Below are positions 1 through 9,175 of a stretch of 11,777 nucleotides of DNA, piece after piece; within the stretch, counting starts at the first letter, position 1, and each line of letters opens with the position of its first letter. The translations under genes were made by a program, and so were the position numbers. Origin of the DNA: Lentisphaeria bacterium (lineage in GTDB: Bacteria; Verrucomicrobiota; Lentisphaeria; Oligosphaerales; Oligosphaeraceae); the NCBI GenBank assembly GCA_016287975.1, contig JAEEXV010000119.1, positions 1-11,777 on the forward strand, written 5' to 3'. Below the pieces are notes generated by a model that worked only from the letters and a program-made list of their open reading frames with translations, ran no database searches and was not told the origin of the DNA.

Positions 1-1135
1 CGAGCAGGCCGTCCCCCGTGGCGCGGCGCCGCCACGTATAGGCGACGCCGAAGCGCACCGAAAGTACGGGCGCGTGGACGCTCCCCAGCGGCTGCGGATT
101 GGAATCGAAGAGTGTCGTCATGCAGCGCATCGCGTGGAACGACTGCTTGGGGCGGATCACGCGATGGTCCTTGTCCGCCAGCAGCAGCCCCTTGCGGTTG
201 ATTTCACCGCCAGGGCCGTTCTGGATGGTCTGCAGATGGTGGAAGTCGCAAATGGTGAAAATCGACGAGTCGACCCCAAGGGCATGGTCGGTAATGTAAT
301 GCCGCAGATTCCACTTGCACTGGCTCAGTTCCGTCCACGGATACCCTTTCAGCGAAAAGCGATGCGTCTGCTCGGACGGGGCGCCTGCCTCCCCCTGGCG
401 CAGTTTGCCGCGCGCATGGTGGTAGTCCAGCGCCATTTGCATGCCGCGGTAGACGTCCCCGACCAGGTCGGGGTTGCTCTTGTAGGAGTGGAAGATGAAC
501 CAGTCGAACTCGTCCAGCGCGCCGCGCTCGGCGAAGAGCCCGAGGAACTTCCCGAAACGCCAGGCGTTGGAGAAGTCCGCAATCGACAGCGCCCCGATGC
601 GGGCCTCTGGCAACTCCTCCCGTATGGCCCGCGTCGCCACGATGTCGAAGTCCACGATCTCCGCGTCCGTCGCGTTCTGGCGGCCGCTGTCAGGCTCGTT
701 CCACATCGCGAAGTCATGCACCCGCCCCCGAAAATGCCGCACCAGTTCACGCACCCAGCGCAGATACGCCTGGAGCCCCTCCCCTGTCGGCAGCGGACTG
801 CCGATGTCGCCGCTTCCTCCGCCGACATAGATCGGATTGCCGTAGCCAGTCTCCAGCAGCGGATTCATGTGCATCGCCAGCGCCGCGTCCACCTGCGCAT
901 CCAGCCATGCGAAGTCATAGACGCCAGGCGTCTTCTCCGTCTTCGCCCACCCCGCCTGGAAACGCAGCGTCCCCACCGCCAGCTGCGGAATATAGTCCTT
1001 GTAGGCGTCGAAGTCCGCAAAGCCTCGGTCCAGCGTCTCGCACCCCAGCGTCCAGCATTCGCGGTTCGGATCCGCCGAGGTCTTCAGCGCCAGTTCGCCA
1101 ATCTGCGGAAAGCCAATCTCAATCTGTTGAACCAT
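1..1135 (-). CDS. Clan GH-A glycoside hydrolase (GH39/GH5-like), 3' end missing
   Basis: 378 codons are visible and the frame is still open at the window edge, so the C-terminus is missing. The protein reads as a (beta/alpha)8-barrel glycosidase that probably hydrolyses a plant or host polysaccharide or oligosaccharide. Seen: an N-terminal stretch with RFQAGWAKTEKTPGVYDF (res 58-75), the acid/base motif FAMWNEP with Glu147, FHSYKSNP (res 215-222) as a late barrel strand, and YPWTELSQ with Glu269 as the likely nucleophile. The spacing of the two glutamates suits clan GH-A. The family within the clan (GH39, GH5 or a relative) and the substrate cannot be fixed by eye. There is no signal peptide at the chosen start, so it is probably cytoplasmic. 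The start at 1135 is supported by GAGGA (1145-1149) nine bases upstream. It follows rpsA but is separated from it by a strong terminator, so it is probably transcribed separately; I see no convincing promoter of its own. Confidence 0.8.
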   Translation of the reverse strand, partial: MVQQIEIGFPQIGELALKTSADPNRECWTLGCETLDRGFADFDAYKDYIPQLAVGTLRFQAGWAKTEKTPGVYDFAWLDAQVDAALAMHMNPLLETGYGNPIYVGGGSGDIGSPLPTGEGLQAYLRWVRELVRHFRGRVHDFAMWNEPDSGRQNATDAEIVDFDIVATRAIREELPEARIGALSIADFSNAWRFGKFLGLFAERGALDEFDWFIFHSYKSNPDLVGDVYRGMQMALDYHHARGKLRQGEAGAPSEQTHRFSLKGYPWTELSQCKWNLRHYITDHALGVDSSIFTICDFHHLQTIQNGPGGEINRKGLLLADKDHRVIRPKQSFHAMRCMTTLFDSNPQPLGSVHAPVLSVRFGVAYTWRRRATGDGLL

Positions 1136-1182
1136 CTCAGTCTATCCTCAACTCCATTGCAAAACTTCTTTGGCGCATCCCG

Positions 1183-1232
1183 AAACACAAACGCCCCGCC
1201 AAGTGGAATGGTTCCTTCCACTGGACGGGGCG
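1183..1232 (-). terminator. Intrinsic terminator of rpsA
   Basis: On the minus strand, 24 bases after the rpsA stop, CGCCCCG (1192-1198) pairs with CGGGGCG (1226-1232). After a 3x3 internal mismatch, AGTGGAA (1202-1208) pairs with TTCCACT (1216-1222) around a 7-nt loop. The stem is followed by TTTGTGTTT (1191-1183), an imperfect U-tract. This is a good Rho-independent terminator, and it separates rpsA from the downstream glycoside hydrolase gene. Confidence 0.85.
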
Positions 1233-1256
1233 GGAATGCGGTCGCGTCAGACCAGG

Positions 1257-3083
1257 CTATTTGGCCTCGTCATCCGACGGCGCGGCCTCCTCGGCAGGAG
1301 GCTCCGCAGGGGCCTCTTCCGCAGGGGCCGCAGGGGCTTCCTCGGCCTCGTCCTTCTTGCCGACTTCAAGGGTCTCGGCCGCGCTCTTGGCGCGGAAGGC
1401 GGCATCCAGGGCGCCACCCAGGCCACCCAGGTCGGAAGTGTCGCTCGAGAAGGTCGCCGCCGCCGCGGGCTTGCTGCTGGCAGGCGTCTCCTCACCCTGG
1501 AAGTTCGCCGCGCTCTTCATCGAGAGGCCAATCCGGCGCTCCTCGACGGAGATGTTCTTCACGCGGGCCTTCACCACCTGGCCGACCTGAACCACATCCT
1601 TCACGCGCGCAACGCGCTCGTCCGAAAGTTCGGAGATGTGGATGAGCCCGTCGATGCCGCCTTCGAGTTCCACAAAGGCACCGAACGACGCAAGCTTCGT
1701 GACCTTGCCCTCCACCATGTCGCCGACCTTGTACTTGCTCTGGATGTCCTGCCACGGATCGTCCGTCAGCTTCTTCATCGAGAGGCTGATGCGCTGGTTC
1801 TCGGCATCCACCTCCAGAATCACCGCCTCGACCTCCATGCCCTTCTGCAGGATTTCGGACGGATGGTTGATCTTGCGGATCCAGCTCATGTCGGAGACAT
1901 GGATCATGCCGTCGATGTCGTCCTGGATCTGAACGAACGCGCCATAGCCCGTCATGTTCCTGACCTTGCCCTTGATGCGAGTGCCGCTGGGATACTTCTC
2001 CTTGATGAGTTCCCACGGATTCGGCTGCGCCTGGCGCAGACCCAGCGAAATCTTGCGGGCCTCCTTGTTGACGCCCAGCACGACCGCATCCACCTCGTCA
2101 CCCTGCTTCATCACCTCGGAGGCGCGGGCGACCTTCTTCGTCCAGCTCATCTCGGTGACGTGGATCAGGCCCTCGATGCCCTCCTCAAGTTCCACGAAGG
2201 CGCCGTACGGCATGACGTTGACCACCTTGCCGTGGACCTTGGAATTGACGGGGTACTTGACGTCCACGGTGTTCCACGGATCGCCTTCCTTCTGCTTGAG
2301 GCCCAGGGAGACGCGGCCGCGCTCCTTGTCCACTTCGAGGATCATGACCTCGATCTCCTGACCCTGCTGCACCACCGTGTGCGGATCGGTGACGCGGCCC
2401 CAGCTCATGTCGGTGATGTGCAGGAGCCCGTCCATGCCGTTGAGGTCCACGAACGCGCCGAAGTCGGTGATGTTCTTCACGATGCCCTTGCGGATCTGGC
2501 CGCGCTCCAGCTCGTCCAGCAGACGCGCGCGCACCTTCTGGCGCTCCTCCTCGAGGATCTTGCGGCGGGACAGCACGATGTTCTGGCGGTCGGTGTTGAT
2601 CTTGAGGATCTCGAACTCGAGTTCCTGGCCGATGAAGGTCTCCAGATCCTTCACCGCGCCGACATCCACCTGGGAACCAGGCAGGAACGCCTCGATGCCG
2701 CCGACATCCACCAGGAGACCGCCCTTGACGCGGCTCATGATCTTGCCCTTGATCAGCGAGCCCTCGGCATGGTTCTCGACAATGTCGTTCCAGGTCCGCT
2801 GGGTCTCGGCCTTCTTCACATTCACGAGGGGGGTGTAGCCCTCGCCTTCCTGACGCTCCAGATACACCTCGATGGTGTCGCCGATCTTCAGATCGTCAAA
2901 ATTGCGCAAATCGCTCCGGTCGACGAAACTCTCGGCCTTGCCGCCGAGGTCGACCTGGACGCCCTTGTCGTTCTTGGTGACAATCTTGCCCTGATAAATG
3001 CTTCCCTCCTTGAGGGGCTCCTGCTCCTTCTGCTGCAGAAGTTCTTCCATCGAAGGCATGTTGTCGAGGTCAATGTTACTCAT
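1257..3083 (-). CDS. rpsA: 30S ribosomal protein S1
   Basis: 608 residues. S1 binds mRNA on the small ribosomal subunit and helps start translation, especially on messages with weak Shine-Dalgarno sequences. Six S1 (OB-fold) repeats can be followed: about 25-95, 108-175, 195-264, 280-350, 367-437 and 454-524. Repeats 3-6 carry the classic GAFV-(x)n-G(L/M)(L/I)H(I/V) pattern, e.g. DFGAFVDLNGMDGLLHI (207-223). Repeats 1-2 are the more divergent, ribosome-binding type. The tail (about 530-608) is acidic and Ala/Pro/Glu-rich, and probably disordered. The start MSNIDLDN at 3083 is chosen because the family begins near here. The frame is open upstream to a Met at 3164, but those extra residues look non-homologous. 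No Shine-Dalgarno precedes the ATG; the 24 bases before it are A/C-rich. Own promoter, leader hairpin and terminator make it monocistronic. Confidence 0.97.
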   Translation of the reverse strand: MSNIDLDNMPSMEELLQQKEQEPLKEGSIYQGKIVTKNDKGVQVDLGGKAESFVDRSDLRNFDDLKIGDTIEVYLERQEGEGYTPLVNVKKAETQRTWNDIVENHAEGSLIKGKIMSRVKGGLLVDVGGIEAFLPGSQVDVGAVKDLETFIGQELEFEILKINTDRQNIVLSRRKILEEERQKVRARLLDELERGQIRKGIVKNITDFGAFVDLNGMDGLLHITDMSWGRVTDPHTVVQQGQEIEVMILEVDKERGRVSLGLKQKEGDPWNTVDVKYPVNSKVHGKVVNVMPYGAFVELEEGIEGLIHVTEMSWTKKVARASEVMKQGDEVDAVVLGVNKEARKISLGLRQAQPNPWELIKEKYPSGTRIKGKVRNMTGYGAFVQIQDDIDGMIHVSDMSWIRKINHPSEILQKGMEVEAVILEVDAENQRISLSMKKLTDDPWQDIQSKYKVGDMVEGKVTKLASFGAFVELEGGIDGLIHISELSDERVARVKDVVQVGQVVKARVKNISVEERRIGLSMKSAANFQGEETPASSKPAAAATFSSDTSDLGGLGGALDAAFRAKSAAETLEVGKKDEAEEAPAAPAEEAPAEPPAEEAAPSDDEAK

Positions 3084-3142
3084 GTTGTTGGGGTTGGTTG
3101 GTTTTGGGATTCTCGGAAACGCCGCGCCGCGGACAACTTCGG

Positions 3143-3181
3143 CACCCGCCCAGGCGGCGCGCATCCATCTCGGGGCGGGTG
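3143..3181 (-). promoter_or_regulatory. Leader hairpin upstream of rpsA
   Basis: On the minus strand CACCCGCCC (3181-3173) and GGGCGGGTG (3151-3143) form a perfect 9-bp stem with a 21-nt loop. It lies in the likely 5' untranslated region, 59 bases before the rpsA ATG. No U-tract follows, so it is not a terminator. It could be an autoregulatory or stability element for S1; that role is inferred from position only. Confidence 0.45.
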
Positions 3182-3197
3182 AAAACTGAAACTGCTT

Positions 3198-3225
3198 AAT
3201 ATACTCTGTATTTCCAAAAAGCCAA
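3198..3225 (-). promoter_or_regulatory. Candidate rpsA promoter (sigma-70 type)
   Basis: Reading the minus strand, TTGGCT (3225-3220) serves as a -35 box and TATATT (3203-3198) as a -10 box, with a 16-bp spacer. This is one of the few AT-rich patches nearby. Transcription would start near 3191, giving a leader of about 108 nt. Consensus match is moderate. Confidence 0.5.
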
Positions 3226-3252
3226 CCCCGCCACGCAAAAAAACAGCCCTTT

Positions 3253-3493
3253 GGACGGGACTTTGGACTTTGGACGGGCCCTGGGACTTTGGACTTCGGA
3301 CTTTGGACGGGACTTTGGACTTTGGACTTTGGACGGGCCCTGGGACTTTGGACTTTGGACTTCGGACTTTGGACGGGCCCTGGGACGGGACTTTGGACTT
3401 TGGACTTTGGACTTTGGACGGGCCCTGGGACTTTGGACGGGACTTCGGACTTTGGACTTTGGACGGGCCCTGGGACTTTGGACTTCGGACTTT
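3253..3493. repeat. 241-bp compound tandem array of GGAC-initiated units
   Basis: The whole stretch can be cut without remainder into units that all begin with GGAC: 23 heptamers GGACTTT or GGACTTC, five 12-mers GGACGGGCCCTG and four 5-mers GGACG. By my parse these sum exactly to 241 bp. The order is irregular: runs of 1-4 heptamers are separated by the 12-mer or 5-mer. Because 7, 12 and 5 are not multiples of three, all frames are open by chance and give low-complexity peptides that I do not regard as genes. The array lies between the 3' end of the secreted protein gene and the rpsA promoter. Function unknown. Confidence 0.95.
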
Positions 3494-3510
3494 AGCCCCC
3501 CCTTTCACCA

Positions 3511-3546
3511 GCACATCCCTTAAATCTCTTGAATCCCTTTTATCCC
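3511..3546. repeat. Short 9-bp tandem repeat (4 units)
   Basis: On the minus strand the sequence reads GGGATAAAA, GGGATTCAA, GAGATTTAA, GGGATGTGC: four consecutive degenerate 9-mers of the form GRGATNNNN. It lies 17 bases from the end of the larger array and 35 bases beyond the stop codon of the secreted protein gene. No hairpin or U-tract is visible here, so it gives no intrinsic terminator. Confidence 0.6.
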
Positions 3547-3581
3547 TGCTTTTCCACCCGCCCTCCGCCAATCCCCAGCCC

Positions 3582-5585
3582 CTACCGCTCCTTCTTCATC
3601 CACAAGGCGTCGCCTGGGTCGGGCGCGGCAGTCTGCGGCGCATAGAAGCGCCCCTTCCAGCGCCAGCCGCCGTTCCAGGGGAATTCGACCGCCGCGCCAG
3701 TCAGCGGCGTCAGCAGATTCCATCCTGCCTGGAGCGCGGGCTGCGCGTCAGCCGCGGTGCCATGGAGCACCACTTCGGCGGGCGCGGAAGCATACAGCCA
3801 GTAGGCGCGCCCAGGTTCAGGCGTGCCGCGCAGGCGCACGAAGGCGCCGCCCTTGGCGGCGCGGGTGAAGAGCGGATAGGCCGCCAGCGCGGACAGGCTC
3901 TCCGCATCTGGCACCACCGAGACGCCGACCAGGTTCCAGCCCGCCTTCAACGTGACCGTCTGCGTGTAGCCCCGCGTCACCGTGACGGTGCACGCGGCCG
4001 TGAAGCCGCCGTCGCAACTCGTCGCCGTGATGACCGCGATTCCCGCGCCATGCACGGTGACCACGCCCGCATCGTCCACGGTCGCGACCGCCTCGTCGCT
4101 CGAACTCCAGCGGAACACGGGACAGGTGGCGTCGGCGGGCACGGCCGTCGCGGTCAGCGTGAAGGTCGATTCATGCTCGCCATCGTAGTCGACTGCCTGG
4201 CTGGTCGCATCCAGCGACACCGCCGTCACTGGCGTCCACGGCACCTGCTTGAGATCCTGCCACTCGGCTTCGACCTTCTGGTTGACGGCGTAGAGCGCCG
4301 CGCCATCCGCCAGAAGCCCGGTGATCTCGGCGGTCTCCCCCGTCGCCGAGTAGTCGCAGCGCGCATCGCCCTCGACCTCCTGCGGGGCATCCATCCCAGG
4401 CAGATACGCCCACACCTTCGCCGCGTTGCTCAGAAAAAGCAGCCCGCGCCATTTCGCGAGGCCGAAGCAGCGGTTGTCCGTGGTGTAGAAGCCCTGCCAG
4501 CGCCCCTCCATCGTCAGCACCTCCTGCGCCTCGCCCGTCGGCGCGTCGCACGCGCACAGCGCGACCTCGCCGCCCGCCTTCTCCAGATACGCATATACCT
4601 TGCCGCCATGCCACGGCAGCGCCGTGTCCTGCGCCCGATGCCAGAAATGGCCGTTGAAGCGGTCGCTCGTCCCGCTCAGCGTCGCGTCGTCCCAGGTCGT
4701 GTGGCCAGTCGCCTGGATGCCCGCGTCGTCCAGCAGGAAGTTGCTGTGGCTGACATAACTCGAACGCAGGGTCTTGTTCGTCATCACGGGGTCGTCCCAC
4801 GTGCAGTCGACATGGTAGGATTTCCCGTCGATGTCGACCAGGTTCCAGGCGTGGTTAAGGGGGGCGCCCGCGCGAACGAAGTCCGAGCGGATCCCCGCGA
4901 GCTTCAGCAGGTGGCTGTACGCGCGGCTGTAGCCCGCGCAGACCGCCGAGTGGTCCACCAGCGCGCCATACGCGGTCTGGTTGTGGTCGTTCGTGCTGAT
5001 GCCGGCCATGTTGTAGGAGCAATGCGTGATGATGTAGTCGTGCAGCGCCAGCGCCTTCGCGACGTCGTCCATCCCCTCCTCGACCACCGCCATCGCCTTC
5101 GCCGTCTCCGCGCGGAAGTCCGCCAGCTGCGAGGCAAAGAGCGCAGAGTCGGTCGTATAGTAGGTCGGCTTCACCGTCGTCACCAGGCCGTTGCGGGCCC
5201 CCAGCAGGAGCACCGTGACATCCATGTTGAAGCACTCGCCGTTGAGATCGCGGATGTAGGAGATCACATCTTTTGCATTTTTCTTCTCCGTATCTGTTCC
5301 GTATGGCAATTTGAAGGCCGAGATGTCGATGGTCTCCTGCAGCGCCAGGACGCCCGCTACCACCACATCCTCGAGGCTCGCGCTATAGCCAGATGGCTCC
5401 GCGTTCGGCGCGGGCCTGCCCGCCAGCGACCGCGCCGCTGGCCTGCGGTTGCGGTTGAAATACGCCGATTCGCGCAACTCCCTGGGAAGCGTCGACAGCC
5501 CGCCCGTCGCCAGGTCGGATGCCACCGCCGCCAGCGGCGCCAGCACCACCATCCACACCAGCAAATGCATGCTCCATTTTCTCAT
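3582..5585 (-). CDS. Secreted transglutaminase-like protein with Big2 domain and C-terminal GWNL repeats
   Basis: 667 residues. Residues 1-23 form a signal peptide (Arg/Lys start, hydrophobic LLVWMVVLAPLAA, likely cut after AVAS), so the protein is exported. Residues about 165-270 are a transglutaminase-like cysteine-protease fold: Cys216 in SAVCAGYSRAY, His245 in NHAWNLV and Asp260 in YHVDCTWDDP form the expected triad. The middle (about 310-450) holds short repeats such as KVYAYL, KVWAYL and ALYAV, resembling a propeller-like fold. About 452-538 is a Big2-type immunoglobulin-like domain (FRWSSSDEAVATVDDAGVVTV). The end has two copies of a motif, LKAGWNLVGV (547-555) and LQAGWNLLTP (618-627). 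The enzyme may cut or cross-link peptides or proteins outside the cytoplasm; substrate unknown. The start at 5585 is favoured by the signal peptide and by GGGAGAG (5591-5597) five bases upstream. It lies 61 bp after the GH109-type gene on the same strand and may be cotranscribed with it. Confidence 0.85.
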   Translation of the reverse strand: MRKWSMHLLVWMVVLAPLAAVASDLATGGLSTLPRELRESAYFNRNRRPAARSLAGRPAPNAEPSGYSASLEDVVVAGVLALQETIDISAFKLPYGTDTEKKNAKDVISYIRDLNGECFNMDVTVLLLGARNGLVTTVKPTYYTTDSALFASQLADFRAETAKAMAVVEEGMDDVAKALALHDYIITHCSYNMAGISTNDHNQTAYGALVDHSAVCAGYSRAYSHLLKLAGIRSDFVRAGAPLNHAWNLVDIDGKSYHVDCTWDDPVMTNKTLRSSYVSHSNFLLDDAGIQATGHTTWDDATLSGTSDRFNGHFWHRAQDTALPWHGGKVYAYLEKAGGEVALCACDAPTGEAQEVLTMEGRWQGFYTTDNRCFGLAKWRGLLFLSNAAKVWAYLPGMDAPQEVEGDARCDYSATGETAEITGLLADGAALYAVNQKVEAEWQDLKQVPWTPVTAVSLDATSQAVDYDGEHESTFTLTATAVPADATCPVFRWSSSDEAVATVDDAGVVTVHGAGIAVITATSCDGGFTAACTVTVTRGYTQTVTLKAGWNLVGVSVVPDAESLSALAAYPLFTRAAKGGAFVRLRGTPEPGRAYWLYASAPAEVVLHGTAADAQPALQAGWNLLTPLTGAAVEFPWNGGWRWKGRFYAPQTAAPDPGDALWMKKER

Positions 5586-5646
5586 GGCGTCTCTCCCAAA
5601 TGCAGAAACCGCATGGTCCAACGCGGCCTTTTGACAGGGCCGATCC

Positions 5647-6912
5647 TCAGATCGAACCGCGGACGGGCTTGTCCTCCTCCAGGCAGAACGGCCCCGCCGT
5701 AAACGGCCGCGCGTCAATCCACGCGCCGTTCGTGAAGTCAGGAATCGCCACTGGATGAGACCCCATCGCCACCGACTCCTCCGAAAGCGCGGTGATCGAC
5801 ATCCACGCCGCGGAGTCGTAGACGTCGATCGGCGGCTGCACCCCGTCCCGCACCGCCGTCAGGAAGGCCCGCAGCACCAGATAGTCCATCCCGCCGTGCC
5901 CCGACTTCACCCCCATCGCGAGGTATTTCTTCCACAGCGGGTGGTCGTACTTCTTGTAGAGCTTGTCGATCTCCACCCACGTCTCGGGATCCCACGCCAC
6001 GCCGCGCTTCGGAGTGACCCCCTCGATCGACACCGCGTGCTTGTCCTCCATCCAGATCCCGCGCGTCCCCTGCAGCAGATTGCCGCGGCTGTACGGACGG
6101 TGCAGCGAGCAGTCGTGCGTCAGCACAATCGTCTCCCCGCGCGCGCATTTGATGGTCGTGGTGACCACGTCCCCCTCCGCAAAGCGGCGCGACGCCAGCG
6201 CGTCGCGCTCGCCGCGGTGCTGGCGCGCCCAGTCGTTCAGCCCCACCGCCTTCGAGGCCGTCGAGGTGAGATACAGCATCCGATTGCCGCGGTTGATGTC
6301 AAGGTATTTCGCGATCGGCCCCAGGTCGTGCGTCGGATAGAGGTCGCCGTTGCGGTGGCTGAAGTTCGCCAGGCGGTAGTGGCGGTTCTCCAGCCCCATG
6401 TCGATCTCCTCGCGAAGGTCATGGCGGTAGCCGCCCTCCGCATGCACCAGCTCCCCGAACAGCCCCAGCCGCGCCATGTGAAGCACCGCCAGCTCGTCCC
6501 GCCCATAGCAGCAGTTCTCCAGCAGCATGAACGGCTTCCCCGTCTCCTCCGACGTATGCACCAGATCCCAGCACTGCTGCACCGAATAGGCCCCGCCCAC
6601 CTCGCTCGCCGCATACAGCCCCGCCCGCAGAGCATCCAGGCAGATCGATGCATGGCTCTGCCACGACGAAGTCACCAGCACCGCCTGCAGCCCGGGCGTC
6701 TTCAGCGCCTCGCGGTAGTCCGTGAACCCCAGCGGCGACGCCTTCCCCGCATCCGAGACCAGCTTGCGGCCTTTCGCGACACGGTCCGCGTACTTGTCGC
6801 ACACCGCCAGAATGTCGACATCAGGCATCGTCGCCAGCAAGTCCGTCAGACTCGCCCCGCGACCGCTCATCCCGATCACCGCAATCCGTATCCGATCCGA
6901 TTTCACCGCCAT
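5647..6912 (-). CDS. Gfo/Idh/MocA-fold protein, GH109-type (alpha-N-acetylgalactosaminidase-like)
   Basis: 421 residues. The N-terminal Rossmann fold (about 8-130) has the dinucleotide loop IAVIGMSGRGAS (10-21) and SEVGGA (103-108) at the usual Gfo/Idh EKP-like position. The C-terminal part carries motifs I associate with GH109: ENCCYGRDELAVLHMARLG (132-150), GGYRHDLREE (160-169), YPTHDLGPIAKYLDINRG (192-209) and SGHGGMDYL (337-345). GH109 enzymes use tightly bound NAD to cleave alpha-GalNAc from glycans through a redox elimination mechanism; Tyr136 and His195 are the conserved candidates for catalysis. GH109 proteins often carry a Tat signal. None is seen here, so it is probably cytoplasmic. 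A plain NAD-dependent sugar dehydrogenase remains possible. Length suits the family. The start at 6912 is set by the ribosome-binding site described separately. It is divergent from dnaK and 61 bp upstream of the secreted transglutaminase-like gene. Confidence 0.85.
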   Translation of the reverse strand: MAVKSDRIRIAVIGMSGRGASLTDLLATMPDVDILAVCDKYADRVAKGRKLVSDAGKASPLGFTDYREALKTPGLQAVLVTSSWQSHASICLDALRAGLYAASEVGGAYSVQQCWDLVHTSEETGKPFMLLENCCYGRDELAVLHMARLGLFGELVHAEGGYRHDLREEIDMGLENRHYRLANFSHRNGDLYPTHDLGPIAKYLDINRGNRMLYLTSTASKAVGLNDWARQHRGERDALASRRFAEGDVVTTTIKCARGETIVLTHDCSLHRPYSRGNLLQGTRGIWMEDKHAVSIEGVTPKRGVAWDPETWVEIDKLYKKYDHPLWKKYLAMGVKSGHGGMDYLVLRAFLTAVRDGVQPPIDVYDSAAWMSITALSEESVAMGSHPVAIPDFTNGAWIDARPFTAGPFCLEEDKPVRGSI

Positions 6913-6918
6913 CTCCAT

Positions 6919-6923
6919 CTCCT
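6919..6923 (-). promoter_or_regulatory. Ribosome-binding site that decides the GH109 gene start
   Basis: AGGAG on the minus strand lies six bases before the ATG at 6912 and directly against another in-frame ATG at 6918. Only the 6912 start has workable spacing, so MAVKSDRIRI is preferred over MEMAVKSD. Confidence 0.7.
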
Positions 6924-6954
6924 GTTGAAATCCCCCACCCCGTCCATGCGCATT

Positions 6955-6960
6955 AGTATA
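6955..6960 (-). promoter_or_regulatory. Candidate -10 box for the GH109/transglutaminase genes
   Basis: TATACT on the minus strand matches TATAAT at five of six positions, within an AT-rich patch 42 bases upstream of the start codon. No good -35 box is found at 16-18 bp (GGGGCA at 17 bp is poor), so this promoter may depend on an activator or may be spurious. Confidence 0.35.
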
Positions 6961-6999
6961 ACGCATCTTCCATGTTCTGCCCCCAATATCCCACCCGCA

Positions 7000-7030
7000 T
7001 TGTCGCATCCCAGCCGCGACAAGTTGTCGC
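7000..7030 (+). promoter_or_regulatory. CIRCE-like operator candidate upstream of dnaK
   Basis: TTGTCGC (7000-7006), nine bases, then its exact inverse GCGACAA (7016-7022), one base, then TTGTCGC again (7024-7030). The first pair has the inverted-repeat-with-9-nt-gap layout of CIRCE, but not its sequence TTAGCACTC-N9-GAGTGCTAA. The second pair is a near-continuous palindrome. It lies about 134 bp before the dnaK ATG in the divergent region. A heat-shock repressor site is the natural guess. No clear sigma-70 or sigma-32 promoter could be assigned next to it. Confidence 0.55.
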
Positions 7031-7163
7031 ACTTTCGGCGCGCCGCCGCACCCTCCCTCCCCTGGAATCCCATTTGGCACGCCCATTGCTTATGTGCTTT
7101 TGTCGTTTTTGATTCCGTCGTCTTCAAGATTTACCAAAACACAGTTCAGGAGGAACACAGATT

Positions 7164-9146
<1,983 letters not shown>

Positions 9147-9175
9147 CCCCATTTGGATCCCGATGATTCCAAAAC

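Noticed and set aside
1170..3182. A 670-codon plus-strand frame opposite rpsA
   Set aside because: Shadow of the S1 gene; its His/Asp/Leu-rich repeats follow the S1 repeat period.
3253..3493. CRISPR array
   Set aside because: Units are 5-12 bp and contiguous, with no unique spacers and no cas genes nearby.
3080..3571. Open frame giving a KVQSPKSQGPS-type repeat protein across the GGAC array
   Set aside because: All frames are open through the array because it lacks stop codons; the frame overlaps the rpsA promoter and leader.
5586..5646. Terminator between the GH109-type and transglutaminase-like genes
   Set aside because: Only a 5-bp CGGCC/GGCCG stem with a 9-nt loop and no U-tract; too weak to call.
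3270..5702. An 810-codon plus-strand frame starting in the GGAC array
   Set aside because: It begins in tandem repeats and then runs opposite the transglutaminase-like gene; no recognisable domain, Arg-rich composition typical of antisense frames.
6913..7163. Canonical CIRCE, HspR (HAIR) site or sigma-32 promoter upstream of dnaK
   Set aside because: No TTAGCACTC, CTTGAGT or CTTGAA box with correct spacing was found. CCCATTTGG (7069-7077) has no matching -35, and TTGGCA (7074-7079) has no good -10 at 16-18 bp.
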